64,000 nucleotides of DNA from Paenibacillus sp. NFR01 (GTDB lineage: Bacteria; Bacillota; Bacilli; Paenibacillales; Paenibacillaceae), in contig NZ_FOIK01000001.1 of assembly GCF_900111565.1 (NCBI RefSeq), forward strand, positions 2,414,882 to 2,478,881, in the 5' to 3' direction. Positions 53,361-63,186 of this stretch are shown in pieces (the stretch's first letter is position 1; every line of letters starts with the position of its first letter). The notes under the pieces are model-generated. The model was not told the origin of the DNA. It did not search any database and was given only the letters and a program-made list of their open reading frames with translations. Made by a program: the position numbers and the translations under genes.

Positions 53361-54730
53361 GGCATTTTCCCTTCTTGCTCGGCCGGCGTGAAATCCTCGC
53401 CCAGCCATACCTCCTGCTCCAGCAGCCGCCGCTGAAGCTCGGCAACGGAAATGCCGCGAGAGCCGGTACCGCTTTGCAGAGCCAGCGCAGCCGCCGTGCC
53501 CGAGGCCTGGCCCATGGAGAAGCAGTTCGGCATCACCCGCAGGGAACCTTGCACCGCACGGTCCGAGGATACGGAGCGGCCGGCCACCCACAGGTTATCG
53601 ATGCCGAGAGGCAGCATAATCCGGTAAGGCACGCCATGCGAGACGCCCGGAGGCAAATGATTGAAGGTCATGTCGCTTTTGCTGTTGGCGAGATGAATAT
53701 CGATGTAGTACGCATTGCGGGCAATATCATCGGGAAAAGAGCGTGCGGCAAGAAAATCGTCGACCGTCAGGATATAGTCCCCTTCGATTCGCCGGGTCTC
53801 CCGGATGCCAAGCTGCTCTCCACTCGCCACCATATGGGCATGCTCAAAGCCCGGCACATAGCGGCGGAAGAACTGCAGCTGCCGCTCCGCCGTGCGGCGT
53901 CCTTCAATTGCTCCCCTCGTTAAATCCTCGGCAAGGGTGCCGTCGACGCCGAACACGTGGCCGAAGTTGACGCCGACGAGATAATCGCTGATCCAGGCCA
54001 GGCCGGAAATGGACTTGCGGCCCTCCGGCAGCGCGCCGTCTGCGATCGCCTGCTCCACCGTTTTGTGCAGCTGGCCGGTATCCCCGCTGTCCTCCAGGAA
54101 TCGGCGGAACCTCGGACGCTCTACATTCGCCAACAGATAACACATGCTACCGGGCTGCAGTTCGCCCGTTTCACCGCCCTTCTGGAAAGGAGCCCCAGCG
54201 AGCGCGGCGATATCCCCGTCGCCCGTACAATCGATAATATACCGGCAGGAAATGAAGGAGCGTCCTGTTTTATTGACTATAATTACGCCTCTTATCGTTT
54301 TGCGGTCTTCGGACAGAACTACATCATAGACAAAGGTATGATACAGCGGCGTCACGCCGCTCTCCAGAATTGCATCGTCATAAACCCGTTTGAGCACTTC
54401 GGGGTCGATCGGCACCCAATCTAGCACCTCCTGATACTCCTCCCGGTAACAGGGATCGCATGCCTGCTTCATCCGTTCCATCAGCTGAAGACCGAGGCCG
54501 CGGATTATCGGCTTTTGTTTATCTGTAAAGGGACAGAATGCCGGGACGAGTGCAACGGTACCCATGCCGCCAAGAAACCCTCTCTGTTCCACCAGCATGA
54601 TTGTCGCTCCCCCGTTCGCCGCAGCGATCGCTGCGGCAATACCTGAAGCGCCGCCGCCAATCACCAGCACATCCACGTCCGCGGATACCGGTATGCTCGC
54701 GGACGGCAAATCAATATGTCCGTAATCCAT
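53357..54730 (-). CDS. FAD-dependent oxidoreductase
   Basis: 457 residues of the FAD_oxidored (PF12831-like) family. The dinucleotide-binding motif is VLVIGGGASGIAAAIAAANGG and the next block EQRGFLGGMGT. The C-terminal FAD region contains DNLWVAGRSVSSDRAV and the MGQASGTAAALAL end. These enzymes commonly occur in glycan loci, where the substrate is unknown; oxidation of a sugar or polyol is plausible. ATG at 54730, five bases after AAGGAGG. The 141 bases to GH130 hold no gene. Confidence 0.87.
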   Translation of the reverse strand: MDYGHIDLPSASIPVSADVDVLVIGGGASGIAAAIAAANGGATIMLVEQRGFLGGMGTVALVPAFCPFTDKQKPIIRGLGLQLMERMKQACDPCYREEYQEVLDWVPIDPEVLKRVYDDAILESGVTPLYHTFVYDVVLSEDRKTIRGVIIVNKTGRSFISCRYIIDCTGDGDIAALAGAPFQKGGETGELQPGSMCYLLANVERPRFRRFLEDSGDTGQLHKTVEQAIADGALPEGRKSISGLAWISDYLVGVNFGHVFGVDGTLAEDLTRGAIEGRRTAERQLQFFRRYVPGFEHAHMVASGEQLGIRETRRIEGDYILTVDDFLAARSFPDDIARNAYYIDIHLANSKSDMTFNHLPPGVSHGVPYRIMLPLGIDNLWVAGRSVSSDRAVQGSLRVMPNCFSMGQASGTAAALALQSGTGSRGISVAELQRRLLEQEVWLGEDFTPAEQEGKMP

Positions 54731-54871
54731 AGAAACCTCCTTGATAGATATAGGCTGGATAAGCCGGAATGAAAAAACAAACTTGCTCCATCGTCACTGT
54801 GGGGAATGATTGGACTTCCGGCCGTTTACGCTCCGCCCGTTCCAAACTTCCCCCTCGATCCTTCCCGCTGC

Positions 54872-55888
54872 TCACTCCGTCTTATTCTCCAGGCACAGGT
54901 GCAACAGATCATCCACATGCGCGGTAGCGAGGCATTCGACGGTATCGGCGGCACCGTAATAGATTTTGACTTCCCCGGAATCCTCCAGAATCATGCCGCC
55001 CGGAAAAATAACGTCATTGCGGAAGCCGCCGCTGATCTCATATGCAGCCTCCGGCGCAAGCAGCGGCGCCGCCGCCCTGCCGATGATTCGGCTGGGATCG
55101 GCCAGATCCAGCAGCATCACGCCCGTGGTATAGCGTTTCTTCCAGCTGTCCTCCCAGCCGTTTTTTCCACGGCTGCGGTCGAGATCCACGGCATGGAACA
55201 GAGTCAGCCAGCCTTTGTCCGTTTTGACGGGCGGGGCGCCCGGACCCACCTTGTCGTTAGCATAAGCCACATCTTCCACCGCCAAGAGCAGCTTGGCATT
55301 GCCCCAGTATTTCAGATCAGGGGAATCGCTCATCCACATGTCGAAGCGGTCTTTGCCGCCCCGGCTGTATACGGGCATCGGGCGCTCCAGCCGCACATAA
55401 TTGCCCCCGATTTTTTCCGGGAACAGGACCATGTTGCGGTTGTCCGGCAGCGATAGGCTCAGCACCTCGAAGGAGTGGAAGTCCTCCGTTACGGCGATGC
55501 CTCCGCGCAGGCCGTGATTCGTGTCGACGGCAAAACACATATAACATTGCTCGCCGATCACGGTGAGACGCGGATCATATACGCGGATGACTTCTTCATC
55601 ATGCCAGGACCAGCACGGCTGCTGCTGCACCTCCCAATTTATTCCGTCATTGCTGAAAGCCAGACCGAGATTGGTTGTATGATGAGGAGCAACGATCCCC
55701 TTCCGGTCATCGCCGTAATCGTTCCGGAACACCATCACATATCTGCCTTTAAATTTGGCGACTCCGGCATTGAAAACCATCGCGGGACCGTAAGGCACAT
55801 CACCAGGGGACAGGATCGGATTTGTGGAGTGCCGGGTGATTACCGTGCTGGAGAACAAAGGTCCTATAGTAATATCGCTCATATGCAT
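54872..55888 (-). CDS. GH130-family enzyme (mannoside phosphorylase or hydrolase type)
   Basis: 338 residues, five-bladed propeller. PAMVFNAGVAKFKGRYVMVFR, the catalytic-type Asp105 in VYDPRLT, NMVLFPEKIGGNYVRLERP, and GPGAPPVKTDKGW are GH130 landmarks. Most characterised members phosphorolyse beta-mannosides; a few hydrolyse mannose- or arabinose-containing glycans. No signal peptide. Two ATGs (55888, 55882) are possible behind AAGGAG. It lies 25 bases after the second permease gene, so it acts on the sugar imported by that transporter. Confidence 0.9.
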   Translation of the reverse strand: MHMSDITIGPLFSSTVITRHSTNPILSPGDVPYGPAMVFNAGVAKFKGRYVMVFRNDYGDDRKGIVAPHHTTNLGLAFSNDGINWEVQQQPCWSWHDEEVIRVYDPRLTVIGEQCYMCFAVDTNHGLRGGIAVTEDFHSFEVLSLSLPDNRNMVLFPEKIGGNYVRLERPMPVYSRGGKDRFDMWMSDSPDLKYWGNAKLLLAVEDVAYANDKVGPGAPPVKTDKGWLTLFHAVDLDRSRGKNGWEDSWKKRYTTGVMLLDLADPSRIIGRAAAPLLAPEAAYEISGGFRNDVIFPGGMILEDSGEVKIYYGAADTVECLATAHVDDLLHLCLENKTE

Positions 55889-55913
55889 AAAACTCCTTGT
55901 ATTTGGAATCGGA

Positions 55914-56816
55914 CTACCCTTTAACCGAGCCCGCCGTCACCTGGATAAACGTCTTGTTCGCCAGAATATAAGCGAGGAGCATCGGCAGAATCGACAGGCA
56001 GGCTCCCGCCATCATCAGATGGATCTGCATCGCCGCGGAAGACCCGTAGCGGAGATTCGCCAGTCCGACAGTCAGCGTTTGCAGCTTCGGATTGGTCATC
56101 GTGAACACCAGGGGCAGGATGTATTCATTCCATGCATGGCGAAAGGCGAACAATCCGGCTACGCCCAGCCCAGGAGTCAGGAGCGGGAGGATAATGCGAA
56201 AAAAGGTGCGGATGAACCCGGAGCCGTCCACCATCGCCGCTTCGTCCAGCTCGCGGGGAATTGCTTTGAAGAAGCCCTGGAGCATAAAAAACGTGCTGGA
56301 ATGCGCGCTGATCAGAATGAGAATGACGCCCCACAATGAGGTGTTCAGATGCAGCGCCACCATCAGGTCAAACTGCGGACGCAGCACGATGGCACCGACG
56401 GAGATGAACATCATCGAGGCCTGCACTGCTACATACAGGGATTTACCGGGAAAGTCACGTCGGTCCACCACATAAGCTGCCATGGAGGCGACCAACAAAG
56501 TTCCTGCGGTAACCATGATGCTGACAAAAGCGCTGTTCCAGGTATAGCGTGCAAAATTGGCCTGCTTCCAGGCTTCCGCATAGTTGGCGAATTGCAGCTT
56601 GGCGGGCAGCAGGCTGCCGCCGGTCATCATTTCAGCCCCGGTCTTGAGTGAGCCGGATACCGTCATCAACAGAGGGAATAAGGTCAAGACCGCCGTTACG
56701 AGCAAAAACAACCACATAACCGTACGGGCCACGAGTTTGCCGGTATAGCCGGAAAGCGGACGGGCCGCTATTTTTCCTTGCTTGTTCGGCAATTGGGATA
56801 ACACTTGTCCGTTCAT
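55914..56816 (-). CDS. ABC importer permease (MalG type), locus D
   Basis: 300 residues with six membrane segments, the EAA loop DEAAMVDGSGFIRTFFRIILP-type (in parts EAAMVDGSG and FFRIILP), and the usual ILANKTFIQVTAGSVKG end. It lies 43 bases behind its MalF-type partner. Confidence 0.93.
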   Translation of the reverse strand: MNGQVLSQLPNKQGKIAARPLSGYTGKLVARTVMWLFLLVTAVLTLFPLLMTVSGSLKTGAEMMTGGSLLPAKLQFANYAEAWKQANFARYTWNSAFVSIMVTAGTLLVASMAAYVVDRRDFPGKSLYVAVQASMMFISVGAIVLRPQFDLMVALHLNTSLWGVILILISAHSSTFFMLQGFFKAIPRELDEAAMVDGSGFIRTFFRIILPLLTPGLGVAGLFAFRHAWNEYILPLVFTMTNPKLQTLTVGLANLRYGSSAAMQIHLMMAGACLSILPMLLAYILANKTFIQVTAGSVKG

Positions 56817-56859
56817 TACCGGACCTCCTTTACGCCTACAGCCGTTAAGGCTACAGCTA

Positions 56860-57759
56860 TTAATACACTTTGCTCATCTTTCGGCTCAGGAAGAAATACA
56901 GGCCTGTAATTGCACCGACGATGATCGCGCTCGCGAAGCCAACGGCACTGCCGTAACCAACCTGCTGCGAGACGGGCGAACCTGTGGATACCGGAAACAG
57001 CAGTTTGTACAGATAAAGGTACATGACCTCGGTTTTGCCGATCGGTCCCCCTTCCGTGATGACCATAATGCTCTCATAGCCTTTCAGGGAAGCGATAATT
57101 GCCAGCATAATGACCATCTGTGCAACCGGGGCCAACATCGGAAGGGTAATATTCCAAAACCGTCTTCCGGCGTTCGCGCCGTCGATGGCCGCGCTTTCGT
57201 ACAAATCCTGCGGAATGCTCTGCAGTCCGGCCAGGAAGAGCAGCATATAGTTGCCAACCGCGCCCCACACCGCTACCAGAATCACCGTGAGCATCGCATG
57301 CTTCGGACCCAGCCAGTCGATCGGTTGCGACACCAGATGAAGCTTCATCAAAAGTGTGTTAACCATCCCGTTATAGGAATTGAAAATGGTATAAAAAACA
57401 ACGGAGATGACCGCGGTGCTAATCACCGTCGGCAGAAAATAGATTCCCCGCAGCAGATTTCCTCCGCGAAGCCTGCCGTTCAGAATGACCGCCAGCAGCA
57501 AGGACAAAGGCAGCGTCAGCAACAGCTTGCCGCCGGCAAAGATAAAGGTGTTGCCGACCGATTCCCAGAACAAGCCGTCGCGCATGAGCCGGCGGAAATT
57601 GTCTAGTCCAACGAACAGTGCTTCTCCGTAGCCGGCATAGTCATAGAACATATAGCGCAGCATCCAGAACAAAGGATAGATGCCTAGGGAGGCCGTCAGG
57701 ATGATGCTCGGGATCAGAAACAGAGAATTCTCCCCCAGCCGTTTCCATTTAAAACTCAT
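56860..57759 (-). CDS. ABC importer permease (MalF type), locus D
   Basis: 299 residues from the ATG at 57759 (AGGAGG, eight bases spacing); the extended frame to 57861 overlaps the binding-protein gene and lacks a site. It has six membrane segments and the EAA loop ESAAIDGANAGRRFWNITLP. Confidence 0.93.
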   Translation of the reverse strand: MSFKWKRLGENSLFLIPSIILTASLGIYPLFWMLRYMFYDYAGYGEALFVGLDNFRRLMRDGLFWESVGNTFIFAGGKLLLTLPLSLLLAVILNGRLRGGNLLRGIYFLPTVISTAVISVVFYTIFNSYNGMVNTLLMKLHLVSQPIDWLGPKHAMLTVILVAVWGAVGNYMLLFLAGLQSIPQDLYESAAIDGANAGRRFWNITLPMLAPVAQMVIMLAIIASLKGYESIMVITEGGPIGKTEVMYLYLYKLLFPVSTGSPVSQQVGYGSAVGFASAIIVGAITGLYFFLSRKMSKVY

Positions 57760-57832
57760 GAATCGTTCCTCCTTCTGGAAAAGATAAGGGGCGTCCGCAA
57801 GAAGCGCGCGGCAGCCCCATTCTTGCCAGTTA

Positions 57833-59251
57833 TTATTCGCCCTGCGGTTTGCTCGGATCAAAAGCAGGGTCCGGCGTTACGGTGACTTCGCCTTTTTCTG
57901 CCGCTTTGGACAATGCAGCGTTGTATCTGGCATTCAGATCCTCCGTGATCGCCTTCAGGTCGCCGCCCGAGATCATATACTTGAAGAATGCGTCCGCGTA
58001 GTTGGAACCTTCAGGCGTAACGTTTGGCGAAGCCGGCCAGAGCGAGTCGTGCTCGCCGACCAGGAAGCCCTCCATTCCTTTGATGTCCGGACTTTTGGCT
58101 TGTTCCACGATGCTTGGCACAATAGCGATCCCGAAGCCTTTTTCATGATAAGTCTTCAGCACCTCGTCGCCGTACATATACTGCATAAATTTCCAGGCCG
58201 CCTCCTGATGGGCCGATTTGGCGCTGATGCCAAGCCAGGTTCCGGCGGATACGATTTCGGAAGTTCCTTTGATCTGCCCGTCCAGCGTAGGGGCCAGTGC
58301 GCCCGCCCAATTGATTTCCGTCGGGAATTGATCCTTATACACGCCCGGCTCCGTCGAGAAGGAGAGGTACATGCCGATTTTGCCGGCCGCGAATTGGGCG
58401 CGAAGCGGGTCGATGTCCAGCGTTTCCGCGCCGGGGAGAAAGCTTCCGTCTTTATACATCTGTTTGAAATATTCAACGACCTGCGAGTACGGCGCGAAGT
58501 CGAATTGGCCTGTCTTCATGTCAAAGCCAAGTCCCTGATAGCCGCTCAAGGAGAGAATCTCACGGATGGAGCGGTCAAAGGCCGATTTCGGACTCTTGAA
58601 ATTCAGCGCGAAGCCGTAGACGCCCTCCGATTTGCCGGTCTCGGTGATTTTTTTGGCGTCGTCGACCATTTCCTGCAGCGATGCCGGAGGATTCTCGATA
58701 CCAGCCTTGGCAAAGAGATCCTTGTTGTAGACAAGGCGCAGCGTCAGGCCGGTATTGGCCAATGAGTACAGCTTGCCGTCAAAACGGTTGACATTGTCGA
58801 GCTCCAGGCTGCCGAATTTCGCTTTCATGTCATCGGTCAGATAACCGTCGATCGGGGCCAGATAGCCTTTTTTGACAAACTCGGCCGTATTGCCGCTCTT
58901 CAGGCGCAGCACATCCGGCGCCTGGTTGCTGGAGAATGCGATATCGACGCTTTGCGCGTAGTTCTCGGACATCACCGTCAGTTCCACTTGAATGTTGTCA
59001 CTGTTGGTCTCATTGAACTTGTTGATCAATTCCTTGATATATTCCTGGTCATGACGGTCGTCGGTCCAATATTTAAGCTGTATTGCCTCGCCTGCGGCCG
59101 TATTGCCGCCAGTTTCTGCCGTAGGAGCTGCCGTACCGCCGCCCGAAGCTTCCGTCGCTGCGCTTCCGCTGTTGTTATTGTTGCTGCCGCATCCGGCGAT
59201 TCCTGCGGCCAGCATGATGCTCAGGCCGAGACCCAACCATTTTTTTTGCAT
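57833..59251 (-). CDS. Sugar-binding lipoprotein, locus D
   Basis: 472 residues from the ATG at 59251 with GGGGTAGAAGG upstream; an ORF reaching 59479 would run into the response-regulator gene. Lipobox IAGC, Asn/Gly/Ala-rich spacer, then a family 1 extracellular binding domain (NSDNIQVELTVMSENY). It is the first gene of the importer-GH130-oxidoreductase-SGNH operon and is preceded by the YesN/YesM genes. Confidence 0.93.
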   Translation of the reverse strand: MQKKWLGLGLSIMLAAGIAGCGSNNNNSGSAATEASGGGTAAPTAETGGNTAAGEAIQLKYWTDDRHDQEYIKELINKFNETNSDNIQVELTVMSENYAQSVDIAFSSNQAPDVLRLKSGNTAEFVKKGYLAPIDGYLTDDMKAKFGSLELDNVNRFDGKLYSLANTGLTLRLVYNKDLFAKAGIENPPASLQEMVDDAKKITETGKSEGVYGFALNFKSPKSAFDRSIREILSLSGYQGLGFDMKTGQFDFAPYSQVVEYFKQMYKDGSFLPGAETLDIDPLRAQFAAGKIGMYLSFSTEPGVYKDQFPTEINWAGALAPTLDGQIKGTSEIVSAGTWLGISAKSAHQEAAWKFMQYMYGDEVLKTYHEKGFGIAIVPSIVEQAKSPDIKGMEGFLVGEHDSLWPASPNVTPEGSNYADAFFKYMISGGDLKAITEDLNARYNAALSKAAEKGEVTVTPDPAFDPSKPQGE

Positions 59252-59297
59252 ACCTTCTACCCCTTTGATTGACGTTTGTAATTGTGAGCTCGTTTTT

Positions 59298-59303
59298 ATT
59301 ATA
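59298..59303 (-). promoter_or_regulatory. -10 box of the locus D importer operon
   Basis: Read leftward, TATAAT is a perfect -10 box 46 bases before the binding-protein gene. The matching -35 position is poor, as expected of a promoter that needs an activator such as the adjacent response regulator. Confidence 0.6.
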
Positions 59304-59357
59304 GGCTCCCGCCTCCGGAAAAGGAGTGCGGCAGACTGACTCTCCAGGGACAGAATT

Positions 59358-61010
59358 CTATCGTCTCTGCTCAGGCGCCTCTCCCTCCGGCCGGTCCGGA
59401 TGATAGCCTGCCCTGAACTCAGATGGCGTCTGGCCGGTGACCTTCTTGAACATTTCGCTGAAATACCGGCGTTCCTCATAGCCGACCGCGGAAGCCACCT
59501 CCTGCACCGGCGCCCCTTCGACGAGCAGCTGCTTTGCTTTCTGGATGCGTTCCGAGGTCGTAAACTGTGTGACCGTCATCCCGGTGACCCGCTTGAACAG
59601 ACTGGAAAAGTAGCTGGCGCTGAGATGGACATGCGCGGCGCATTGCCCCACGGTTATTTCCTCCGATAGCCGGCTCATGATATAGTCGATGGCTTCATAA
59701 ATCACCTTCTGTCCTTCGGACAGACTGTTCCGGTGCACCATTCCGGCTCCCTCCTTGCAAAGGGCAAGCAGCTGGCGTTGCAGGGAAGCAAGCGGCATCC
59801 CCGATGGTCCTTGCGCTGCCTTGAATCTCTGGATTAGTGGTTGTATATCCGGATACGGGACAAGCTCATAGAAGGTACGGATCGCGGAGGCGGCCAACTC
59901 ATCGTATAAACTGAGCAGGTAATCCGGATTTTGCCGTGAGACCAGGCTTTGCAGCGTCTCCGAAATTGCAGATAAGATCGACTCCGTTCGGCTGACATTC
60001 CCGGACCGTAGTGCGAGCAGCAGCTCATCCTTATATTCCAGCGCCAGTGGCTCCTGGGTTCCGCTCTGGTGAATATCGTTGTAGACAATGGCGGCGTTGC
60101 CTTCGGTAAACAGGTGATGGGCAAGCGCCAAGTGAGCCTGGCGGTACGAATCCGGCAGTTCGCTGATCTCCGTCACTCTGCCCCCAACCCCAACCGAAAC
60201 TGTGAATTTGGTATACTGCTCGATATTCCGGCAGCACTGCTCGGCAATTTCAATCGGGCTGAACGCTTCCGTATCGTTCATAACGGCCAGATACCGGTCA
60301 TGGCGAGCGCGGAAAACTACGCTCCGTGTTCGTCCGGCCAGGGTCTCCTGCATAATGTTCAGAAGCGAAAAACGGATCAGCTCCATCTCCCGGATGGACA
60401 GCTCGGCAACCCGCTCCCGGAAACGGTCAATTTCAATCAGCATTACGATGAAGCCGCGCGGCTCCAGCTCAATATTCAGAAAAGCCCATCGTCCCGCAGC
60501 CTCTTCCCATGTTGTGCGATGGCTTACAAGCAGCGCGAAGTATTCCTGCCGTAGCACGGGCATGCTCTCGCGGAGCTTGATCTCCATATCTCTCAGGCTT
60601 AAGCGCTTGGACCGTTCTTCCATAATCTCCGCCTTCGCCCGCAGTGCCGCCGACAGGATATCCTCCTCCGAAAAAGGCTTTACCACAAAATCAAACGCAC
60701 CCAGCTGAACTGCCTGTTGCGCATATTCGAAATCTGCATAGCCACTGATAAGGATTACCTTGCAGGTACGGTGTTCCTCCAAAACAGCGCGCAGCATGCT
60801 TAGTCCGTCCATTCTCGGCATACGGATATCGGTAATGACCAAATCCGGCCGTAGTTCATAAATGAGCCTAAGCCCCCCTTCCCCATTGTTGGATACGCCT
60901 GCAACCCGAATCCCCTGTTTCTCCCAGTTCATCGCTGTCAGCCCGTCCACGACGCTTTTGATATCGTCAATTATGCAGAGACTGACCGCCTCCGCTTCAT
61001 AGTGGCTCAT
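59358..61010 (-). CDS. AraC-type response regulator (YesN-like)
   Basis: 550 residues. The receiver domain spans 1-125 with the acidic pair Asp15/Asp16 and phosphoacceptor Asp61 in LVITDIRMP. A helical middle region of about 300 residues precedes a C-terminal AraC domain with VGQCAAHVHLSASYFSSLFK and VQEVASAVGYEERRYFSEMF. It is the partner of the histidine kinase whose gene overlaps by 14 bases. It probably activates the importer operon that starts 106 bases downstream. Confidence 0.95.
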   Translation of the reverse strand: MSHYEAEAVSLCIIDDIKSVVDGLTAMNWEKQGIRVAGVSNNGEGGLRLIYELRPDLVITDIRMPRMDGLSMLRAVLEEHRTCKVILISGYADFEYAQQAVQLGAFDFVVKPFSEEDILSAALRAKAEIMEERSKRLSLRDMEIKLRESMPVLRQEYFALLVSHRTTWEEAAGRWAFLNIELEPRGFIVMLIEIDRFRERVAELSIREMELIRFSLLNIMQETLAGRTRSVVFRARHDRYLAVMNDTEAFSPIEIAEQCCRNIEQYTKFTVSVGVGGRVTEISELPDSYRQAHLALAHHLFTEGNAAIVYNDIHQSGTQEPLALEYKDELLLALRSGNVSRTESILSAISETLQSLVSRQNPDYLLSLYDELAASAIRTFYELVPYPDIQPLIQRFKAAQGPSGMPLASLQRQLLALCKEGAGMVHRNSLSEGQKVIYEAIDYIMSRLSEEITVGQCAAHVHLSASYFSSLFKRVTGMTVTQFTTSERIQKAKQLLVEGAPVQEVASAVGYEERRYFSEMFKKVTGQTPSEFRAGYHPDRPEGEAPEQRR

Positions 61011-62751
61011 TCGAATGCTCCCCCTTCTTAGGCAAAAATAGAATTACTTCCGTTCCGCGACCTAGCGCGCTGTTCACTTGAAACCCCACGCGGTCCCCGT
61101 AATAAAGCTGGAGCCTCCGGATCAGATTGGATACGGCGTATCCTTTCTCCGGCTCCTTCCCAAAGAGCGCGCACACCTGATTCTCATCCATGCCGCTCCC
61201 GTTATCGCGCACGGTAATCGTCCAGTGCTCCGCATCCCCGGCAATCTCGATTTGAATGCGCCCGCCGTTCATCCAATCGCGGAAACCGTGTAAAATGCTG
61301 TTTTCTACCAGCGGCTGCAGAATGATGCGCGGAATCGAAAGCGCCGGCAGATCCGTCCCGCAAACTTCAATCTCAAAGTCAAACAATCCTTCATAACAGT
61401 AGGACTGCAGCTCCAGATACTGACGGACATGCTCCAGTTCTTTCGATAATGTCGTAATCTCCTGCCCCTTGTTAAGTCCGAGCTGAAACAGGCGGGAGAG
61501 CGCCATAACCATTTTTTGCGAAGGCTCGACTTGTTTCATATTCAGCTTCCAGTAAATCGTGTTCAGAGTGTTGTACAGAAAATGCGGGTCCATCTGAGCC
61601 GACAGCGCCTTGATCTCCGTAGCCCGCTTATGCGATTGCGCCTCCGTAACCTCTTCGATCAACACTACGATCTGCTCCAGCATCCGGTTAAACCGGAAGC
61701 CCACCTGTCCCAGCTCATCACCACTGTTGCTTTCAAAACGGGCCGACAGGTCATTGTTCTCCACCCGCTTCATCACCTTCAGCAGTCCTTGCAGCGGCTT
61801 CAGCAGATAGCGCGTAAGCGCTCCGGAAATCAGCGTCGTCACGGCAAAAGCGGTCAGGGCAATCCCGGCGATCAGCCATTTTACATACACCATGTCCTTC
61901 AGGACAACTGCCTGTGACCGGATGGTAGTAATCGTCCATTCCGCAATGCCAAGGTGGGCGTAATTAAGCAAATAAAGCTGATCATTCAACTCAAAGGATT
62001 GATTGCCCTCCGAACGCAGCATCATGCTACTCAGATTTCCCGCCTCCACTGCCTGCCGGGCCAGCGGGTCCTTCACCGGATAGACCGGAGCGCCTTCCGA
62101 GTTCAGCAGAAAACTGGATGCTCCTACTCCGGTGTCACCCTGCACCAGCTTCCGGAAGCCATCTTCGCGAATATTCACTACGATATAGACTCCGCTGACG
62201 GGTGTGTCAAAGATCGGTTCCAGAATTAACGAGATGACCCGGTCCCCTCCGGAAAAAAGCATATCCTTATGCCCTTCCACCCAGATGTTTTTTTTCTCCC
62301 GTTCAATGCGGTCATATAAAAAGGTATCCTCGAACGCGGTGTTGCGGTTGCGGTTCATGGACGAAGGATAGAACTCGCCGATCGGCGTCGTCACATAAAT
62401 GGATTGAATCAGCGGCTCGGCAATCCGCGCCTGAGAGAAAACGTTATCAAGATTATTCAAGTGCATGTAATATCTGCTGGTATCCCCTGCGGCAGCATCC
62501 TTCAGCATGTCATGGAAAGGCTGGCTGATCATAAACGTCATCATAATCAGCATCAGCTTGTTCAGCTTCTCATCCACGATTTGAGCGGATCGGGCCACCG
62601 TGTCTTGCGTAAGCTTCAGTGCGTTTTTTTCTAGCGTAGCTGCCGAGATATAATAGGATAATCCCCCGGTCATCAGCACCGAGAGCACGATGACTACCAG
62701 AAAAGCGATCTTGAGTTTATTGCGGAACGATTGCCTAAGAAGATAATCCAC
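60997..62751 (-). CDS. Sensor histidine kinase (YesM-like)
   Basis: 584 residues from a GTG at 62751. Membrane segments (about 14-34 and 290-310) flank an extracellular Cache-like domain. HAMP (about 311-362), the phosphorylated His390 in QMDPHFLYN, the N box LQPLVENSILHGF and the G box DNGSGMD follow. This is the His_kinase/YesM class, paired with AraC-type response regulators in sugar uptake systems. No consensus promoter is clear in the 150 bases before it. Confidence 0.95.
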   Translation of the reverse strand: MDYLLRQSFRNKLKIAFLVVIVLSVLMTGGLSYYISAATLEKNALKLTQDTVARSAQIVDEKLNKLMLIMMTFMISQPFHDMLKDAAAGDTSRYYMHLNNLDNVFSQARIAEPLIQSIYVTTPIGEFYPSSMNRNRNTAFEDTFLYDRIEREKKNIWVEGHKDMLFSGGDRVISLILEPIFDTPVSGVYIVVNIREDGFRKLVQGDTGVGASSFLLNSEGAPVYPVKDPLARQAVEAGNLSSMMLRSEGNQSFELNDQLYLLNYAHLGIAEWTITTIRSQAVVLKDMVYVKWLIAGIALTAFAVTTLISGALTRYLLKPLQGLLKVMKRVENNDLSARFESNSGDELGQVGFRFNRMLEQIVVLIEEVTEAQSHKRATEIKALSAQMDPHFLYNTLNTIYWKLNMKQVEPSQKMVMALSRLFQLGLNKGQEITTLSKELEHVRQYLELQSYCYEGLFDFEIEVCGTDLPALSIPRIILQPLVENSILHGFRDWMNGGRIQIEIAGDAEHWTITVRDNGSGMDENQVCALFGKEPEKGYAVSNLIRRLQLYYGDRVGFQVNSALGRGTEVILFLPKKGEHSNEPL

Positions 62752-62899
62752 CGTTTTTCACGCCTTCCATTAAAAATCTTTGCCCTTTCATTATGGCTTC
62801 CGTACTCCGATTCGACAATAAGTACGGCTTAGGACAGTGAAATAACCGTATCCCGACCGTCGGTTTACCGTATGTCGTCATTTCGTTCGTTCCAAACGC

Positions 62900-62946
62900 A
62901 AAAAGGCTTATGAATTTGCGTCATTCGCAAATTCATAAGCCTTTTA
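62900..62946 (-). terminator. Terminator of the tRNA cluster (bidirectional)
   Basis: AAAAGGCTTATGAATTTGCG and its exact complement form a 20-bp stem with a 4-5 base loop. Read leftward it ends in a T run. Confidence 0.92.
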
Positions 62947-62951
62947 TCAAA

Positions 62952-63030
62952 TACCGGCGAGAGGACTCGAACCTCCACGGTTTCCCACTCGATTTTGAGT
63001 CGAGCGCGTCTGCCATTCCGCCACGCCGGC
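62952..63030 (-). tRNA. tRNA-Leu (CAA)
   Basis: 79 bases, anticodon stem CTCGA/TCGAG with loop CTCAAAA (anticodon CAA). It has a short extended variable arm, T-loop GGTTCGAGTCC, and no encoded CCA. Confidence 0.9.
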
Positions 63031-63106
63031 ATGATGTAATTATTACTCCAAAAACAATAATAGCCCTGATCAAGGGCAATTTGTCATTCAAAGATTGTAA
63101 TAATGG

Positions 63107-63180
63107 CGCGCCCTGAGAGATTCGAACTCCCGACCTTTTGATTCGTAGTCAAACGCTCTATCCAGCTGAGCTAAGGGCGC
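63107..63180 (-). tRNA. tRNA-Arg (ACG)
   Basis: 74 bases, acceptor GCGCCCT/AGGGCGC, anticodon loop CTACGAA (ACG), T-loop AGTTCGAATCT; CCA is not encoded. Confidence 0.95.
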
Positions 63181-63186
63181 AAAATA

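Noticed and set aside
52368..53591. Longer 407-residue form of the SGNH hydrolase
   Set aside because: Its first 77 residues lie over the end of the oxidoreductase gene and look like a shadow; a GTG at 53360 with a ribosome site and GTGA coupling is the better start.
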